Shown here: positions 1-9,448 of the stretch, piece by piece
How the letters are laid out: every line of letters begins with the position of its first letter
How positions within the stretch are numbered: the stretch's first letter is position 1
Assembly (NCBI RefSeq): GCF_003265345.1
Contig: NZ_QFWW01000004.1
Coordinates: 1,303-65,302 of the forward strand
Direction of reading: 5' to 3'
DNA from: Lentzea terrae
GTDB lineage: Bacteria > Actinomycetota > Actinomycetes > Mycobacteriales > Pseudonocardiaceae
Length of the DNA: 64,000 nucleotides
The notes under the pieces: model-generated
What the model saw: only the letters and a program-made list of their open reading frames with translations
What the model was told of the DNA's origin: nothing
The model's database searches: none
Made by a program: the position numbers and the translations under genes

Positions 1-223
1 GGCACGAGCATGAACACGCTGAGCCAGCGATGTGGTGCACTCCCGCATGCCAATTAGGCCATCAGCTTCGCCGGTGACGCTCAGTAGGAGACCAACACGC
101 GTCTGCACCAGTCGTCCCCGCACGTCGGACGCACGCCGCCGTCCTGTCGAGCCGAGCAGCAGCAGCTGTCAGTCCGTCGACGAAGGCACGGATGCCGTAG
201 TAGCGGTCTCGTAGTATCCGGCG

Positions 224-1534
224 ATGCCGATCATGTGGTCACGCATCCACGCTGAGCTCGGAGAATCACCCACCGCCTTGACTCACGCGATGGTGGATCG
301 TGCAGTGAGCCTGGGTATGGCCGAGACCGACGATCTTGAGTGGAAACGGGCACTGCCGCAGGGTCCGGACAAGAAGTTGGAGGAGTTCGCCAAAGACATC
401 GCGGCGATGGCCAACACCGGCGGCGGCCTGATCGTGTACGGGGTAAGCGAGGACGCCGACGAACGGGCGGATGAGCTGCTGGGCGTCGTCAACGGCAAGT
501 CGGAGCGTCAGACCCTGCACGGGTACGCGGCGCGCTGGGTCCGGCCGCTCATCGGTGATTTGGTGATCGATTCGCTCGACGACGGCCGAGGCGGACCAGG
601 CCTGATCGTCGTGTTCGTGCCGGCCAGCCCGGAAGCGCCGCATGTGGTGGTCTACGAGAATCAGCGGATGGCTGTGCCCTACCGATCCGGGCCGCACACG
701 AACTGGATGTCGGAGCACGAACTGGAGCGCGCCTACCGGGATCGGTTCGCCCGGCGTATCAACGACCGGGCCGCGCTGGTCGCGTTGATCGATGGGTTGA
801 AACCGGAGATCGATCAGGACAAGGGGGTATGGCTGGTGCTGGTGGCCCGACCGGTCCTGTCCCCACCTCCGCGCACCTCGAAGCCTGATCGGCAGAGCGC
901 CACCAAAACGATCCTCGACGCCAAAGCCCTGGCCGGGATGTTCCTGGGTGACACATCGTGGTTTCGGAAACTGCTAGGGCTCTCCGATGCTGTGGTGGCG
1001 AACCCACGCACTGGGTTGCGGCGGTGGCGGTTTCGTTCGCACCGCGTCGATGACAATCTCCACGGCTCGGCCATGTGGCCGGTGGTGGAGTTGCACCATG
1101 ACGGCGGGGTCGCTCTCGCGGTCGAGCTGACCAGCACAGTCCGGGTGTCGAAACTCTACGACGCCAAGAAAGCCGAGACCGCTGAGGTGTACTGGGTGCC
1201 GGTCAGGTTTATGGATCTGCTGGTCGGAGCAGGTATTGCGCTGGCCTCGACACATAATCGCGCATTGGGCGTTTCTGGAACGATCATGGCGCGTGCCGAA
1301 CTGCTGACCAGCGGTTCGGTGTCCGGTCGGCACCTCATCGCCATCGAACAGGTACATCCAGACAGCAGCTCGTTCGAGCGTGTTGGTGGTTCCGTGCCGG
1401 TGCGGGTGCCCGCCGCAGTGGAGGCCGAGTTCGCAGCGGATAGTGACGCGACAGCTCTACATGACGCGGCCCGACAGCTCGCGGAAGACCTCAACCACCA
1501 GTTTGGCAAGCCCACCTGCAGTCTGCATGGATAG
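224..1534 (+). CDS. AlbA_2 (Schlafen-type) DNA-binding domain protein
   Basis: The protein has 436 residues. Residues about 35-160 show the AlbA_2 pattern: an acidic entry (ETDDLEWKRALPQ), then KDIAAMANTGGGLIVYGVSE, in which the AN-GGG-hhhGV core is the family hallmark. This fold binds nucleic acid and usually sits at the front of transcriptional regulators or conflict proteins. The remaining 270 residues match nothing I know; they are mixed alpha/beta without membrane segments. An ATG at 224 is the first in-frame start; one at 233 is also possible. The gene stands alone before a minus-strand gene. I see no catalytic motif, so a regulator or sensor role is inference. The first 223 bases hold no gene that I can support. 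Confidence 0.8.
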   Translation: MPIMWSRIHAELGESPTALTHAMVDRAVSLGMAETDDLEWKRALPQGPDKKLEEFAKDIAAMANTGGGLIVYGVSEDADERADELLGVVNGKSERQTLHGYAARWVRPLIGDLVIDSLDDGRGGPGLIVVFVPASPEAPHVVVYENQRMAVPYRSGPHTNWMSEHELERAYRDRFARRINDRAALVALIDGLKPEIDQDKGVWLVLVARPVLSPPPRTSKPDRQSATKTILDAKALAGMFLGDTSWFRKLLGLSDAVVANPRTGLRRWRFRSHRVDDNLHGSAMWPVVELHHDGGVALAVELTSTVRVSKLYDAKKAETAEVYWVPVRFMDLLVGAGIALASTHNRALGVSGTIMARAELLTSGSVSGRHLIAIEQVHPDSSSFERVGGSVPVRVPAAVEAEFAADSDATALHDAARQLAEDLNHQFGKPTCSLHG

Positions 1535-1756
1535 ACGTGCGTCCCGGCAATAGGGCTGAGCTCCAGGATTGCGATCTGTCGATGCCCGATCCGCCCTGAT
1601 CCATCTGCGCGGATCCGTCCTCGACGGCATCGTCGCGGTGCCGGTCGGCGCTGGCGATGCCGTCCCGCTCACCAGCCGCGACCACACCCCACGAACCTGT
1701 TGACTGACCGAGGCTACTGTCCGCACCTGTCAGCGGCCGGCCCCTCCGCGGAACGG

Positions 1757-1797
1757 GTGCGTGCGTCAGAGCCTCGTAGTCGCTCTGACGCACGCAC
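1757..1797 (-). terminator. 16-bp perfect hairpin downstream of cassette gene A1
   Basis: Bases 1757-1772 and 1782-1797 are exact inverted complements around a 9-base loop. The hairpin lies about 80 bases past the stop of the minus-strand gene at 1875-3632, so it probably terminates that gene. There is no clear T run. The rest of the 1535-1874 gap holds nothing I recognise. Confidence 0.55.
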
Positions 1798-1874
1798 GAT
1801 CCCTGTGTTCTCAGCCGTCTCCGGGTTTGACAGGTTGCACCGCGTTCGATGCGAGCAGCACCGACGGACGCACG

Positions 1875-3632
1875 TCAGACCAGGGAGTGTTGCGCGTCTC
1901 CGATCTCTTTGTGCTTGCGGCGCGGGGTGCCTTTGCCACGCGCAGCTGACGGCGGGTGATCGAGTACGCGCGCTGCCGCACTGGTCACGGCCCTGAGCGC
2001 GGTCACCGACTTCGTTCTCCTGGCCAAGAGCAGACTGACCGTGCCAGACCCCAGGCCGAGCAGCACTCCGGACGCGACCGTCGGGCCGGGACCCGTTCCC
2101 GCCAGAAAGAACCCCGCCCCCGCTCCCACCAGCACAAGTGCCAGCGTCATCGTCAGAACCAACGCCGATGCCTTGGCGAGCACACGCCGCGGTCGCTTCT
2201 CGCTGAAATCGACGATGACCGTGATCTGCGGCCCTGTGACGCCACGAACCCTCGTCACTGCCGGCACGGCGTTCCGTGTGGCCCCGACATTGTGCGTGAC
2301 CGAGAGATCGTCCTGGGGCCTGATCAGCGTCAGGTTCGCGTCGTCGCCGCACAACAACTTCCACAGCTGCGGAGAGGCCGGATGTACGAGCGGAACCACG
2401 GTCACCGCGATCTCCGCGAAGGACAGCGATGACTCGCGCAGCCGCTGGAAATGCGCCTGCAGCTCCTCAGACGACGCGAGCAGCTCGCTGACGGCGTCGA
2501 ATCCGAGACGCGTGGTCGCGAGCAAGTCGCTCACGACCAGGATTCGATGCGGTTCGTTGGCGTCCGCCGCGAACGCCAACGCTGAGGCGAGATTCTCCGT
2601 TCTTTCCAGAAGGTGTGATGCGTCCAGCGGCGGCGAGCAGTTCTGACCTTGAACCACCTGTGGTCGCGATTCTCCGGCCCGATCCTGCAAGGACGTGGCC
2701 AGGACGCCGGCAACGATCGCGTCTCTGCATTCGTCGAGCAAACGCCGCGAGGGCGAGTACTCCAGCGGAATCGGACTGGTCTGCCGACCGTCGACAGCGG
2801 TGATGACCACTTCGCTCAGGACGATTTCGCTCAGCGGCACCTCCTGCACGACGAGGTCCTCGGCCCAGGCGATGACCCTGTCAGCGGCCGCGTCCGCCGA
2901 CATTCTGACGCAATCCACGATCACCACCACGGACTGCGAGAACTGCCGCCACACGCTGTCGACCGCAACCCGCACGGCGCGGCCCACCTCTTGCGTGGTT
3001 TCGACGTCGGGCTCACGGCGGCCGTACGGCATCGCCACGAATACATGGGTTTCCTGCGGAGCGCTGAACGTGAGCCGCTGTGCCACGGCCTGCGGTTCCG
3101 CAACATCGTCGAACTGCGGGGAGAGCGCTTCCTGCCACCTGTCCGTGCCGACCATCCGCAGAAGCGTCTGAGCGGCGTTGTTGGCGGTGATGATGCCCGC
3201 GCGCAGATCGGAGACCTTGTCTGCCATCCCGTGGGGCACGTCGTCGTCGAACTCGACCGAAAGCCAGGTGTCGATCTGGTCCGCGAGCTTGCGAGTTTCC
3301 GCCAGCAGGAAGTTTCCCGCTGCGCCGAGAAGCTGGTTGATGGTGTGCTGTTCCTCCGGAGTGATCTCCAGGGGCAGTGCGAGACGGCTTGCGGTGGCGG
3401 CGGTGTCGTCCAGCGAGCCGAACAGCCACAGCCTGAACTGGTACCAGCGGTGAGACGGCGCCTGCGACGGCGGAATGGTGGCGGCTCGGTCCTGCCTCAG
3501 CCCGAGAGTCAGGTGGACCGTGTCCAGGGCGATTATCGCGGCGACTCCGGTCCTGTGAATGACCAGCTGCGCCGCCAGGGCAGGTAGCCTGCCGAGCGGG
3601 CCGTACTGAGTCGGTTCTGTCTCGTCGAGCAT
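1875..3632 (-). CDS. Cassette protein A1: unknown family, C-terminal two-helix membrane anchor
   Basis: The protein has 585 residues and belongs to no family I recognise. Residues 1-190 are mostly helical and are strongly conserved with the second copy at 12820. At 197-204 is VFVAMPYG, an opening strand like that of some TIR- or deoxyribosyltransferase-like domains. At 362-371 is HRILVVSDLL, resembling a strand of a vWA or Rossmann domain. Two hydrophobic segments at about 489-511 and 517-538 are followed by a basic tail, so most of the protein should face the cytoplasm. It is divergent from gene B1, with a 142-base intergenic region carrying ATTCATGAAT palindromes. Both copies end in SLV. 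A membrane-attached sensor or scaffold is my inference; no enzyme motif is clear. Confidence 0.8.
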   Translation of the reverse strand: MLDETEPTQYGPLGRLPALAAQLVIHRTGVAAIIALDTVHLTLGLRQDRAATIPPSQAPSHRWYQFRLWLFGSLDDTAATASRLALPLEITPEEQHTINQLLGAAGNFLLAETRKLADQIDTWLSVEFDDDVPHGMADKVSDLRAGIITANNAAQTLLRMVGTDRWQEALSPQFDDVAEPQAVAQRLTFSAPQETHVFVAMPYGRREPDVETTQEVGRAVRVAVDSVWRQFSQSVVVIVDCVRMSADAAADRVIAWAEDLVVQEVPLSEIVLSEVVITAVDGRQTSPIPLEYSPSRRLLDECRDAIVAGVLATSLQDRAGESRPQVVQGQNCSPPLDASHLLERTENLASALAFAADANEPHRILVVSDLLATTRLGFDAVSELLASSEELQAHFQRLRESSLSFAEIAVTVVPLVHPASPQLWKLLCGDDANLTLIRPQDDLSVTHNVGATRNAVPAVTRVRGVTGPQITVIVDFSEKRPRRVLAKASALVLTMTLALVLVGAGAGFFLAGTGPGPTVASGVLLGLGSGTVSLLLARRTKSVTALRAVTSAAARVLDHPPSAARGKGTPRRKHKEIGDAQHSLV

Positions 3633-3774
3633 GCTGCGGATTATTGCCGTCGAATCAGCGGCTGTGTCAACCCGAAACAGCAGGATTCATGAATCTGACG
3701 ACTCGAAGACCCCACGCAGACAAGATTCATGAATGGCCTTGGTTTCAGGTCATTCGAGTCCTAAGGTCCCCGCC
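3633..3774. promoter_or_regulatory. Divergent promoter region of cassette 1 with ATTCATGAAT boxes
   Basis: This gap between divergent genes A1 and B1 is AT-richer than its surroundings. It holds GATTCATGAATC at 3684-3695 and ATTCATGAAT at 3725-3734. Their centres are 40 bp apart, close to four helical turns, as expected for cooperating dimer sites. The same box recurs in the matching gap of cassette 2. Confidence 0.6.
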
Positions 3775-4794
3775 ATGGCCGAGACTGAGGACCCCCGCGC
3801 CGGCGCAGGAGACGTCGCAGTGGAGCGCAAGCTGGAAGAGTTTTCAGAACTGTTTCGTTCCGGATTTGTGCTGGTGGTTCACGAGTCAGGCATGGCCTGC
3901 TCAAAGTTCGCACAGACGCTGGTCAGGCAGTGTGAAGACCGGGCGATTCGGTGCGACGTACTGGCCGTCGAAGAGGTCGGTGACCTAAACACGCTGCTCA
4001 AGTACACAGCGCTGTTCCTCGTGTCGCCCGCGCCAGCCGAGGGCACCGAAGGCGATGAAACTTTCGCGCAGCTCGAAATGATCTACGCCTTCTACCGAGA
4101 ACGGAAGCCACAGGGCCTGGACTCCATGCTCACCGCGGGCCATCCGTGGTGGTTCGCCGGCCCCGTGCACGTGTACCTGCTGGGGCGCGGCTCCAGAGAC
4201 GACAACCCCTTCCCAGCCCTGGCCCTCGACAAGCCGTGCGTGGTGCGCTTCTTCGCCGACGAGAAGTCGCTCGGCGACATCTTCGAGGACTACTGCCCGC
4301 CGACCGTCCAACCGGACTTCGACCCGAACCAGTACCTGCTGGAAAACGGCGTCAAGTACTGGAAGCTCGTCCGCGACTGGGGCGTCCAGACCCTCGCGGA
4401 GTCCGACGCGATCTACGGCGTGATCGAGACGCAGCGCGAGTACTACAACGACCCCCGCTTCCCGACGTTGAGCAAGCCGCGCGAGAGCCTCAAGCACCGC
4501 AGCAACCGACTCGACCAGGTGCTCGAAGACCCGCAGATGAAGCTCGCCCATGGGGACTTCAAGCGGACCGACTTGGAGTCGATCAAGAAGGCGCGCAAGG
4601 CCTACCAGGAGTCGGGCGCCAAGGTCGTGCGCGAGACGCTCAAGGTGATCAGGACGAAGTACCCCCACGTGACCCGTCCCGATGAGCGCACAAACACCAA
4701 GGACAACCAGAAGGCCTTCAAGGACCTCTACGACGCGGTCGCTGCGCTGCGCGGACTCCCGCCCGCCGTACGTGAGCAGATAGCCAGGTCATGA
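3775..4794 (+). CDS. Cassette protein B1: Rossmann/TIR-like N-terminus, helical C-terminus, unknown family
   Basis: The protein has 339 residues from the ATG at 3775. I chose this start because MAETEDPRAGAG matches the start of paralogue B2; an upstream in-frame ATG at 3733 lies inside an operator box. Residues 31-86 alternate strand and helix (FVLVVHESGMACSKFAQTLV, CDVLAVEEV, ALFLVSPAP), like a TIR, flavodoxin or receiver fold. Residues 120-220 contain the conserved HPWWFAGPVH and LENGVKYWKLVRDWGVQTLA blocks. The end is helical and rich in lysine. No membrane segment is visible. It is followed by C1 after a 161-base palindrome-rich gap. I do not recognise the family; an effector or signalling role is inference. 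Confidence 0.82.
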   Translation: MAETEDPRAGAGDVAVERKLEEFSELFRSGFVLVVHESGMACSKFAQTLVRQCEDRAIRCDVLAVEEVGDLNTLLKYTALFLVSPAPAEGTEGDETFAQLEMIYAFYRERKPQGLDSMLTAGHPWWFAGPVHVYLLGRGSRDDNPFPALALDKPCVVRFFADEKSLGDIFEDYCPPTVQPDFDPNQYLLENGVKYWKLVRDWGVQTLAESDAIYGVIETQREYYNDPRFPTLSKPRESLKHRSNRLDQVLEDPQMKLAHGDFKRTDLESIKKARKAYQESGAKVVRETLKVIRTKYPHVTRPDERTNTKDNQKAFKDLYDAVAALRGLPPAVREQIARS

Positions 4795-4955
4795 TCCATC
4801 CAGGTCATGAATGACTGGATTAATTCATGACTCCAGTCATTCATGACCGCCACGCATTAATGATTCATGAATGCGTTTCTATTAATTCATGTAAAACTGC
4901 TCCATTCATGCATTTCAATGCTGACAGCCGCGCTCTTTGCTGGCACAACGAAGAT
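4795..4955. promoter_or_regulatory. Palindrome-rich B1-C1 intergenic region
   Basis: Bases 4803-4819 and 4832-4848 form a perfect 17-bp inverted repeat around a 12-base loop that itself contains TTCATGA. ATTCATGAAT recurs at 4863-4872, with further TTCATG copies to about 4912. Low GC and the dense motif suggest an operator array or a processed RNA leader for C1. There is no T run that would make this a plain terminator. Confidence 0.6.
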
Positions 4956-5300
4956 ATGTCCACAGCGAAGAAGAACAGCATCGAGAAGTACGCCGAGCGC
5001 GCGCTCCTGGCCGTCGAGGTGACCAACGAGACCCTCGCGGTCTTCGACGACCAGCCCTGGAGCATCCCCGCCCAGCTGGCCCTCTTCACGCTCAAGCTGA
5101 TCATCCTGATGTACCTGAAATCCGCCGCGGACCACGAACCGCAGCCGGAGCCCGACCGCCGCACGTCCATCACAGACACGGTCGAGATCATCGAGCTCGT
5201 GGACGAGACTGACCACGAGCCGACCACGAGCATCGACAACACCGCATCCACGCCAGACACCGACGACTCCGCGGACCAGCAGCAGCCAGACCCCCAGTAG
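4956..5300 (+). CDS. Cassette protein C1: small single-pass membrane protein
   Basis: The protein has 114 residues from the ATG at 4956, the start conserved with C2 (MSTAKKNSIE against MTAIKKHSIE). The same GGCACAACG-x-AGAT leader precedes both starts. Residues 1-35 are a charged helix. About 36-57 are a membrane helix (AQLALFTLKLIILMYLKSA). The rest is an acidic, Ser/Thr/Gln-rich tail with no fold visible. Small size and tight linkage to B suggest an anchor or a toxin-like or holin-like partner. I cannot distinguish these, and no family is recognised. Confidence 0.72.
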   Translation: MSTAKKNSIEKYAERALLAVEVTNETLAVFDDQPWSIPAQLALFTLKLIILMYLKSAADHEPQPEPDRRTSITDTVEIIELVDETDHEPTTSIDNTASTPDTDDSADQQQPDPQ

Positions 5301-5309
5301 TCGTTCGTC

Positions 5310-5347
5310 GAAGCCCGCGCCAGCTCCTCCGCCTGGCGCGGGGCTTC
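5310..5347 (+). terminator. Hairpin terminator after C1
   Basis: GAAGCCCGCGCCAG at 5310-5323 pairs with CTGGCGCGGGGCTTC at 5333-5347. It starts 9 bases past the C1 stop. C2 has a comparable hairpin with the same AGCCC stem ends. Confidence 0.7.
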
Positions 5348-5499
5348 GCGTCGGTCCAGTTGACGACGCCGACGGCCGGGTCCCCGGCTGACGCCGCGAG
5401 ACCCGGTCCCGTGAGGGCTGCTAGCCCGACGAGAACACGCGACCCGTGGAACACGCGGCTGTGCCAGTCGGTTGGACACAACGCGGATCTTCCGGGAGC

Positions 5500-6080
5500 T
5501 CTACGAGAGCATCGGCGGCAACAACGGGGCGTCGGAGCCGGCCCACCCGGCGGCCGAGATGCCGCCCAGGGCACCGAATACAACGACTTCCCCACCCGGA
5601 CGTGAATGTCCGGGCCGATGGTGCCGGTCGACCAAGTGACGAGCACGAAACTCTTGCGGGGCAAGGGCATCAGCTCGAAGGCTTCGACCGCGTCGAGAAC
5701 CGACAGCGGTGCCGCCCCGCCCAGCGGGCGGCACTGGCGACGCCCGGCGACGTCCTTGCACCAAAGCACAGCTTGTTCCTGCATGTGTTGCAGGGAAACG
5801 AATTCCCGGCCACGCCAATAGGAGTCTCGGACATAGGGCATGGGGCGTTCCACGCGTGGCTTGTCCTTCGGCTTCGCCGCCCGCGCCGGATCGACCAGGG
5901 TGCCGTAGTGCTCGGCATACGAGCGGTTGATCTTCGGGTCGTAGGGGTCCGGCTTGTCCACCCCGGTCTTGAGGTTGTCCGGCACCAGCCGGGCCGGCAC
6001 CCCGCCGAAGAACTCGAACGCCGCCACGTGACACTCGGTCCACGCACGCTGGTCCATGGTCAGCACCGGCCGCACGAAAT
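5500..6080 (-). pseudogene. IS21-family IstA transposase remnant
   Basis: A minus-strand reading from about 6078 to 5566 gives an IS21 integrase core: FVRPVLTMDQRAWTECH, FFGGVPARLVPDNLKTGVDK, then ERPMPYVRD and GREFVSLQHMQ. It continues to the IstA C-terminal portion GKSLYSVPW, after which frames break. The N-terminal HTH, the first catalytic Asp region and the IstB helper are missing. This is therefore a dead fragment inside the space between the mirror cassettes. The stretch at 6080-6440 next to it has no gene I recognise. Confidence 0.75.
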
Positions 6081-6458
6081 CTTCGAGCGGCACAGGGTTG
6101 ATCAACAAGTACGAACCGCAGCAGCTGGGCGGTGTTTGGCACCTCACAGGGTCGGTGCCGTCCGGCAGCGTGAGTACGCGCTGAAAGCGCACCGCATCGA
6201 GGTGACCCACCAACTCACCCGGCTCGGGACGGTCGGCGACCTTGTCCAGCAGCACGATCCCCGGATTGCAGTCCCCGAGCACCGCACGCCGCCCGGACTG
6301 CGCCGTCTCGACCATGATGAACGACGCCACGGGCGCGCTTCACGACTTGAGCGCGCGAGCAGGAGGTATGAGCGCTGAAGGTGTTTCGCGGCTGGTGGCT
6401 GTGCTGCACCATTTCCTCGGACGCGTGACTCCGCGGTGATGAGCAAGGAGATGTCGCA

Positions 6459-6713
6459 GTGGCAGGCAAGTACGAGCCGTTGACCAGTCACCTGGCCGCT
6501 CTGGCTGAGGCTGGCCGCGAGGATGTGGAGCTCGACTTCGTGGAGATCGCGGACATGGTGGGTGGCCTCCCGCCGACCGCGTACCGATGGCAGGCGTGGT
6601 GGGACAACGACGCGAGTGGCACACACACGCAGGCTCGTGCGTGGCGCGGTGCTGGCTGGGCTGTCGCGAAGGTTGACCTTGCAGGTCAGAGCGTTTCGTT
6701 CACGCGCGCATGA
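6459..6713 (+). CDS. DUF7662 domain protein
   Basis: The protein has 84 residues with a GTG start and a good AAGGAG site about 9 bases upstream. The pattern is KYEPLTSHL, DVELDFVEIADMVGG-LPPTAY, WWDND, then TQARAWRGAGWAVAKVDLAG. This matches the small DUF7662 family known from actinobacteria and phage- or restriction-associated loci. The gene is complete. The biochemical role is unknown. Confidence 0.75.
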   Translation: MAGKYEPLTSHLAALAEAGREDVELDFVEIADMVGGLPPTAYRWQAWWDNDASGTHTQARAWRGAGWAVAKVDLAGQSVSFTRA

Positions 6714-6787
6714 GCGACCACGCACCGAGCACTCCTGACGGCCCTGGGTGGCCCTGCTCTTCTTGCAGGGCCACACGTTCACCGTCT

Positions 6788-7240
6788 CTACTGGACGATT
6801 TGCCCCGTTGCTGTGAAGTAATAGCTGTGCTGCCCTGCGGCACCGTGCGCGTCATTGATCGCGTCGGCGACGGCCATCTTGTACGCGCTGACTACCGGGG
6901 GAGAATCAGCCTCCTCGCGTGAGCCGACGGGGCACGCATAGGTGTTGTCGATGACCCAGTAGTAGATGCGGTCCACAGGTACGCCGTGCCAGCGGACGTC
7001 TGCGATCTGCAACTCAACGTTCCAGTCGCGCTCGGTGGCCCAGTCGAAGGTTCGCTTGTTGCCTACCTCGTGGGGGTCGGCGTCCAGGCCGTACGCGATG
7101 CTCAGAGCAACTTCGCGTTCGCTCACGAGCAGGTCGCTGTAATTGCGCAGGTGCCACGCTTCGACTTCATCGTGGTCGGCGATCCGAGAGACGGTCAGGA
7201 GTGCGGGCGATACCGGCCCGGAGCTGGCGCCCCAGCCCAA
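6788..7240 (-). CDS. Hypothetical protein, start uncertain
   Basis: About 150 residues, soluble, with protein-like composition (NYSDLLVSEREVALSIAYGL, RDWNVELQIADVRWHGVPVD). I do not recognise the family. The only starts in frame near the 5' end are TTG at 7240 or CTG/TTG further up. The reading stays open upstream (SESSEWNRLLGW), so the true start may lie a few codons before 7240 or may have been lost. It is convergent with the DUF7662 gene. Confidence 0.5.
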   Translation of the reverse strand: MGWGASSGPVSPALLTVSRIADHDEVEAWHLRNYSDLLVSEREVALSIAYGLDADPHEVGNKRTFDWATERDWNVELQIADVRWHGVPVDRIYYWVIDNTYACPVGSREEADSPPVVSAYKMAVADAINDAHGAAGQHSYYFTATGQIVQ

Positions 7241-7442
7241 CAGGCGGTTCCACTCGCTGGACTCACTGTCCGTTACTAGCTTTTGATCTCTTGCAGCGAC
7301 GTCATGTGACGGACGTTACGCCGCATGGTCCCTTCTGCCTCGCACTGACGCACCGTGTAAATCCGGTGCACCTACTCCGAGTGTTGCGGCACTATGTACT
7401 CCTTCTGTCGCAACAGCGATACGACATAAGGAGGCTGCTTCC

Positions 7443-8333
7443 GTGCTTGAGCTGCGAGCAATCGACGCGCTCCACATGGCGTACACCGACCTGCGCAACG
7501 CATGGCGGGACACCCTCCAGGACCGGCGCATCGGCGAGAACCCGCCGAGCAGTGAGCGCTTGATCGGGCCTGAGGGTTCTCCCATCACGGGCAAGGAGCT
7601 GCTGCTCCACGGCGCTGAACTCATGGCGGTGGACGCGAGCAAGAGCGTCCTGCACCACTTGCGCTGCCTCACGAAGATGTACCGGGCGGACGACGGCGAG
7701 CCCGGCGGGTACCTCGACAGGGACGAGTGGCCGGGCACCGGCGCCTACTCCGCCGCCCGCGCCTTGCTCGAGGGCGCCGCCATGACCACGTGGCTGATGG
7801 CCCCTGGCATCGACCTGGACGAGCGGGTGCTCCGTGCCAGCTTGACCGGTCTCTGGTCCGCCAACGAGGACCGCCGTCCTCCCTCTCCTGACCCGGACGT
7901 GTGGAAGCTGGAGGACTGGAAGAAGGCGGTGACGAGCTGCGGCCTGGAGGTGCACGAAGCCAAGTGGAAGCTCGGTGTGAAGCTCGGCGGCAAGGTGAAG
8001 TACTTCGGCCAGACCGACATGATCAGTGAAGCGTTCGGTCAGCCTGGGAGCACCCTCTACAGGGAGTGGAGCGGGGTCGCGCACCACGCCGCGTGGGCTG
8101 TCGGCGACCGGTCGGTCTACGAGATCGCCGAGGACGGCGGCGGCGTTCACAGCCACACGAAGATGGGGCAGAAGTGGCACGCCTTCATGGCGGCCAACGT
8201 CGCGGAAGTTCTCGTGTGGGCCGGTGAAGCCATGGCGGGGTACTGGGCGCGGGACTGCGATGGCCTCACGACGGTCTGCGAGCGGACGGCCGAGGTCATG
8301 CGCGACTGCGGGTCTCAGCTCCCCGACGCCTGA
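7443..8333 (+). CDS. Hypothetical helical protein
   Basis: The protein has 296 residues, a GTG start and a strong AAGGAGG site 8 bases upstream. It is mostly helical without a signal peptide. Features include an acidic centre with EARALLEGAAMTTWLM-like helices and a histidine pair (YREWSGVAHHAAWAVGD). The layout recalls helical families with a conserved S-x-x-H near the end (DUF5677-like), but I cannot assign it. It precedes the frameshifted epimerase gene on the same strand. Confidence 0.6.
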   Translation: MLELRAIDALHMAYTDLRNAWRDTLQDRRIGENPPSSERLIGPEGSPITGKELLLHGAELMAVDASKSVLHHLRCLTKMYRADDGEPGGYLDRDEWPGTGAYSAARALLEGAAMTTWLMAPGIDLDERVLRASLTGLWSANEDRRPPSPDPDVWKLEDWKKAVTSCGLEVHEAKWKLGVKLGGKVKYFGQTDMISEAFGQPGSTLYREWSGVAHHAAWAVGDRSVYEIAEDGGGVHSHTKMGQKWHAFMAANVAEVLVWAGEAMAGYWARDCDGLTTVCERTAEVMRDCGSQLPDA

Positions 8334-8420
8334 CTACGCCGGGGGTGCGGCCGGTTTCTACCAATCAACCGAGATCAGGCTCTGAACCCCCTTCAACTCA
8401 CGGAATCGAGCCGCATCAAG

Positions 8421-9448
8421 ATGGCCGATATGCGACTCCTAATCCTTGGTGCACGCACTTCCTCGGCCGCGCGGTCGTCTCGGCCGCGCTCGAACGTCAG
8501 CACGACGTGACGATCTTCCGACGCGGCACCTCAGGTGAGGACCCGGCCAACGTGCACTCGGTGCGCGGCGACTACACCGACGTGCGCGACGTAGCCCGGC
8601 TCGAGGACCACGGCCCGTGGGACGCGGTCGTGGACACCCTCGCGTTCGTGCCGCGCGAGACGCTCGCGGTCGCGCAGGCGCTGAAGAACTCCGTCACGCG
8701 CTATGTCGTGATCTCGACCGTATCCGCGTACGAGGGCTGGCCGATCGAGCCGCTCACCGAGTCCTCGGCCGTGCTGGAGTGCCCGTCCGACGCCGGACCC
8801 GGCTACGGCTTCGACGGCAACCCCGGCCCGTCCACGTACGGGTTCGGGAAGGCCGGGTGCGAGCGCGCCGTCATGGAGACGTTCGGCGCGTCCCGGTCCG
8901 CGATTCTGCGTCCCGGCGTGATCCTCGGCCCGCATGAATACGTGGGACGTCTGCCGTGGTGGCTACGTAGGCTGGAACGCGGCGGCCAGGTGCTCGCGCC
9001 CGGAAACCCTGGCCGGCCAATTCATCCGGTGGACGTTCGTGATGTCGCGAACTTCGCGCTGACCTGCGCTGAAGGTGCCACCGGCACGTTCAACGTGACC
9101 GCGCCAGGTACCGAGACATTCCAGGACTTCTTGGATGCATGCGCGGAGACGGTCGGCGCGAATGCCGAGCTGGAGTGGGTGCCGGACGAGTTCCTGGTGT
9201 CGCAGGGCATCCGCCAGAGGACAGAGATTCCTTTGTGGCGCGCGTACGCGGGCGCATGGGCGGTGGACTCTTCGGCGGCTCGGGCCGCCGGTCTGACCAC
9301 GCGGCCGATCGCCGAGACCGTGCGCGACACCTGGGAATGGCTGACCGAGGAACAGCCGGAACTCGACAACGAGCGTGTCGCCGAGTTGGGCATCGCGTCG
9401 GAACGTGAGGCCGAGGCACTTTCCGGACTCAAAGAGCTGGAGAGATGA
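8421..9448 (+). pseudogene. NAD-dependent epimerase/dehydratase, 1-base frameshift near 8450
   Basis: The start ATG at 8421 or 8430 reads MRLLILGA and then runs out of frame. The frame 8451-9448 continues with THFLGRAVVSAALERQHDVTIFRRG. Together they rebuild the extended-SDR signature LILGGTHFLGRAVV, so one G appears missing in GGTGCACGC at 8449-8457. The body keeps the NAD-binding fold, VISTVSAYEG and the Y-x-x-x-K motif YGFGK, and a normal C-terminus. The stop overlaps the next gene (ATGA). It is either a young pseudogene or a sequence error; the rest is undamaged. The substrate is probably a nucleotide sugar or isoflavone-reductase-like compound, which is inference. Confidence 0.72.

Noticed and set aside
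32-214. 60-residue plus-strand frame at the left edge
   Set aside because: Arg/Ser/Pro-rich shadow composition, no ribosome site and no family.
4803-4848. Ordinary rho-independent terminator after B1
   Set aside because: The inverted repeat lacks a T run, contains TCATGA boxes and is followed by C1 in the same direction, so an operator or leader role is more likely.
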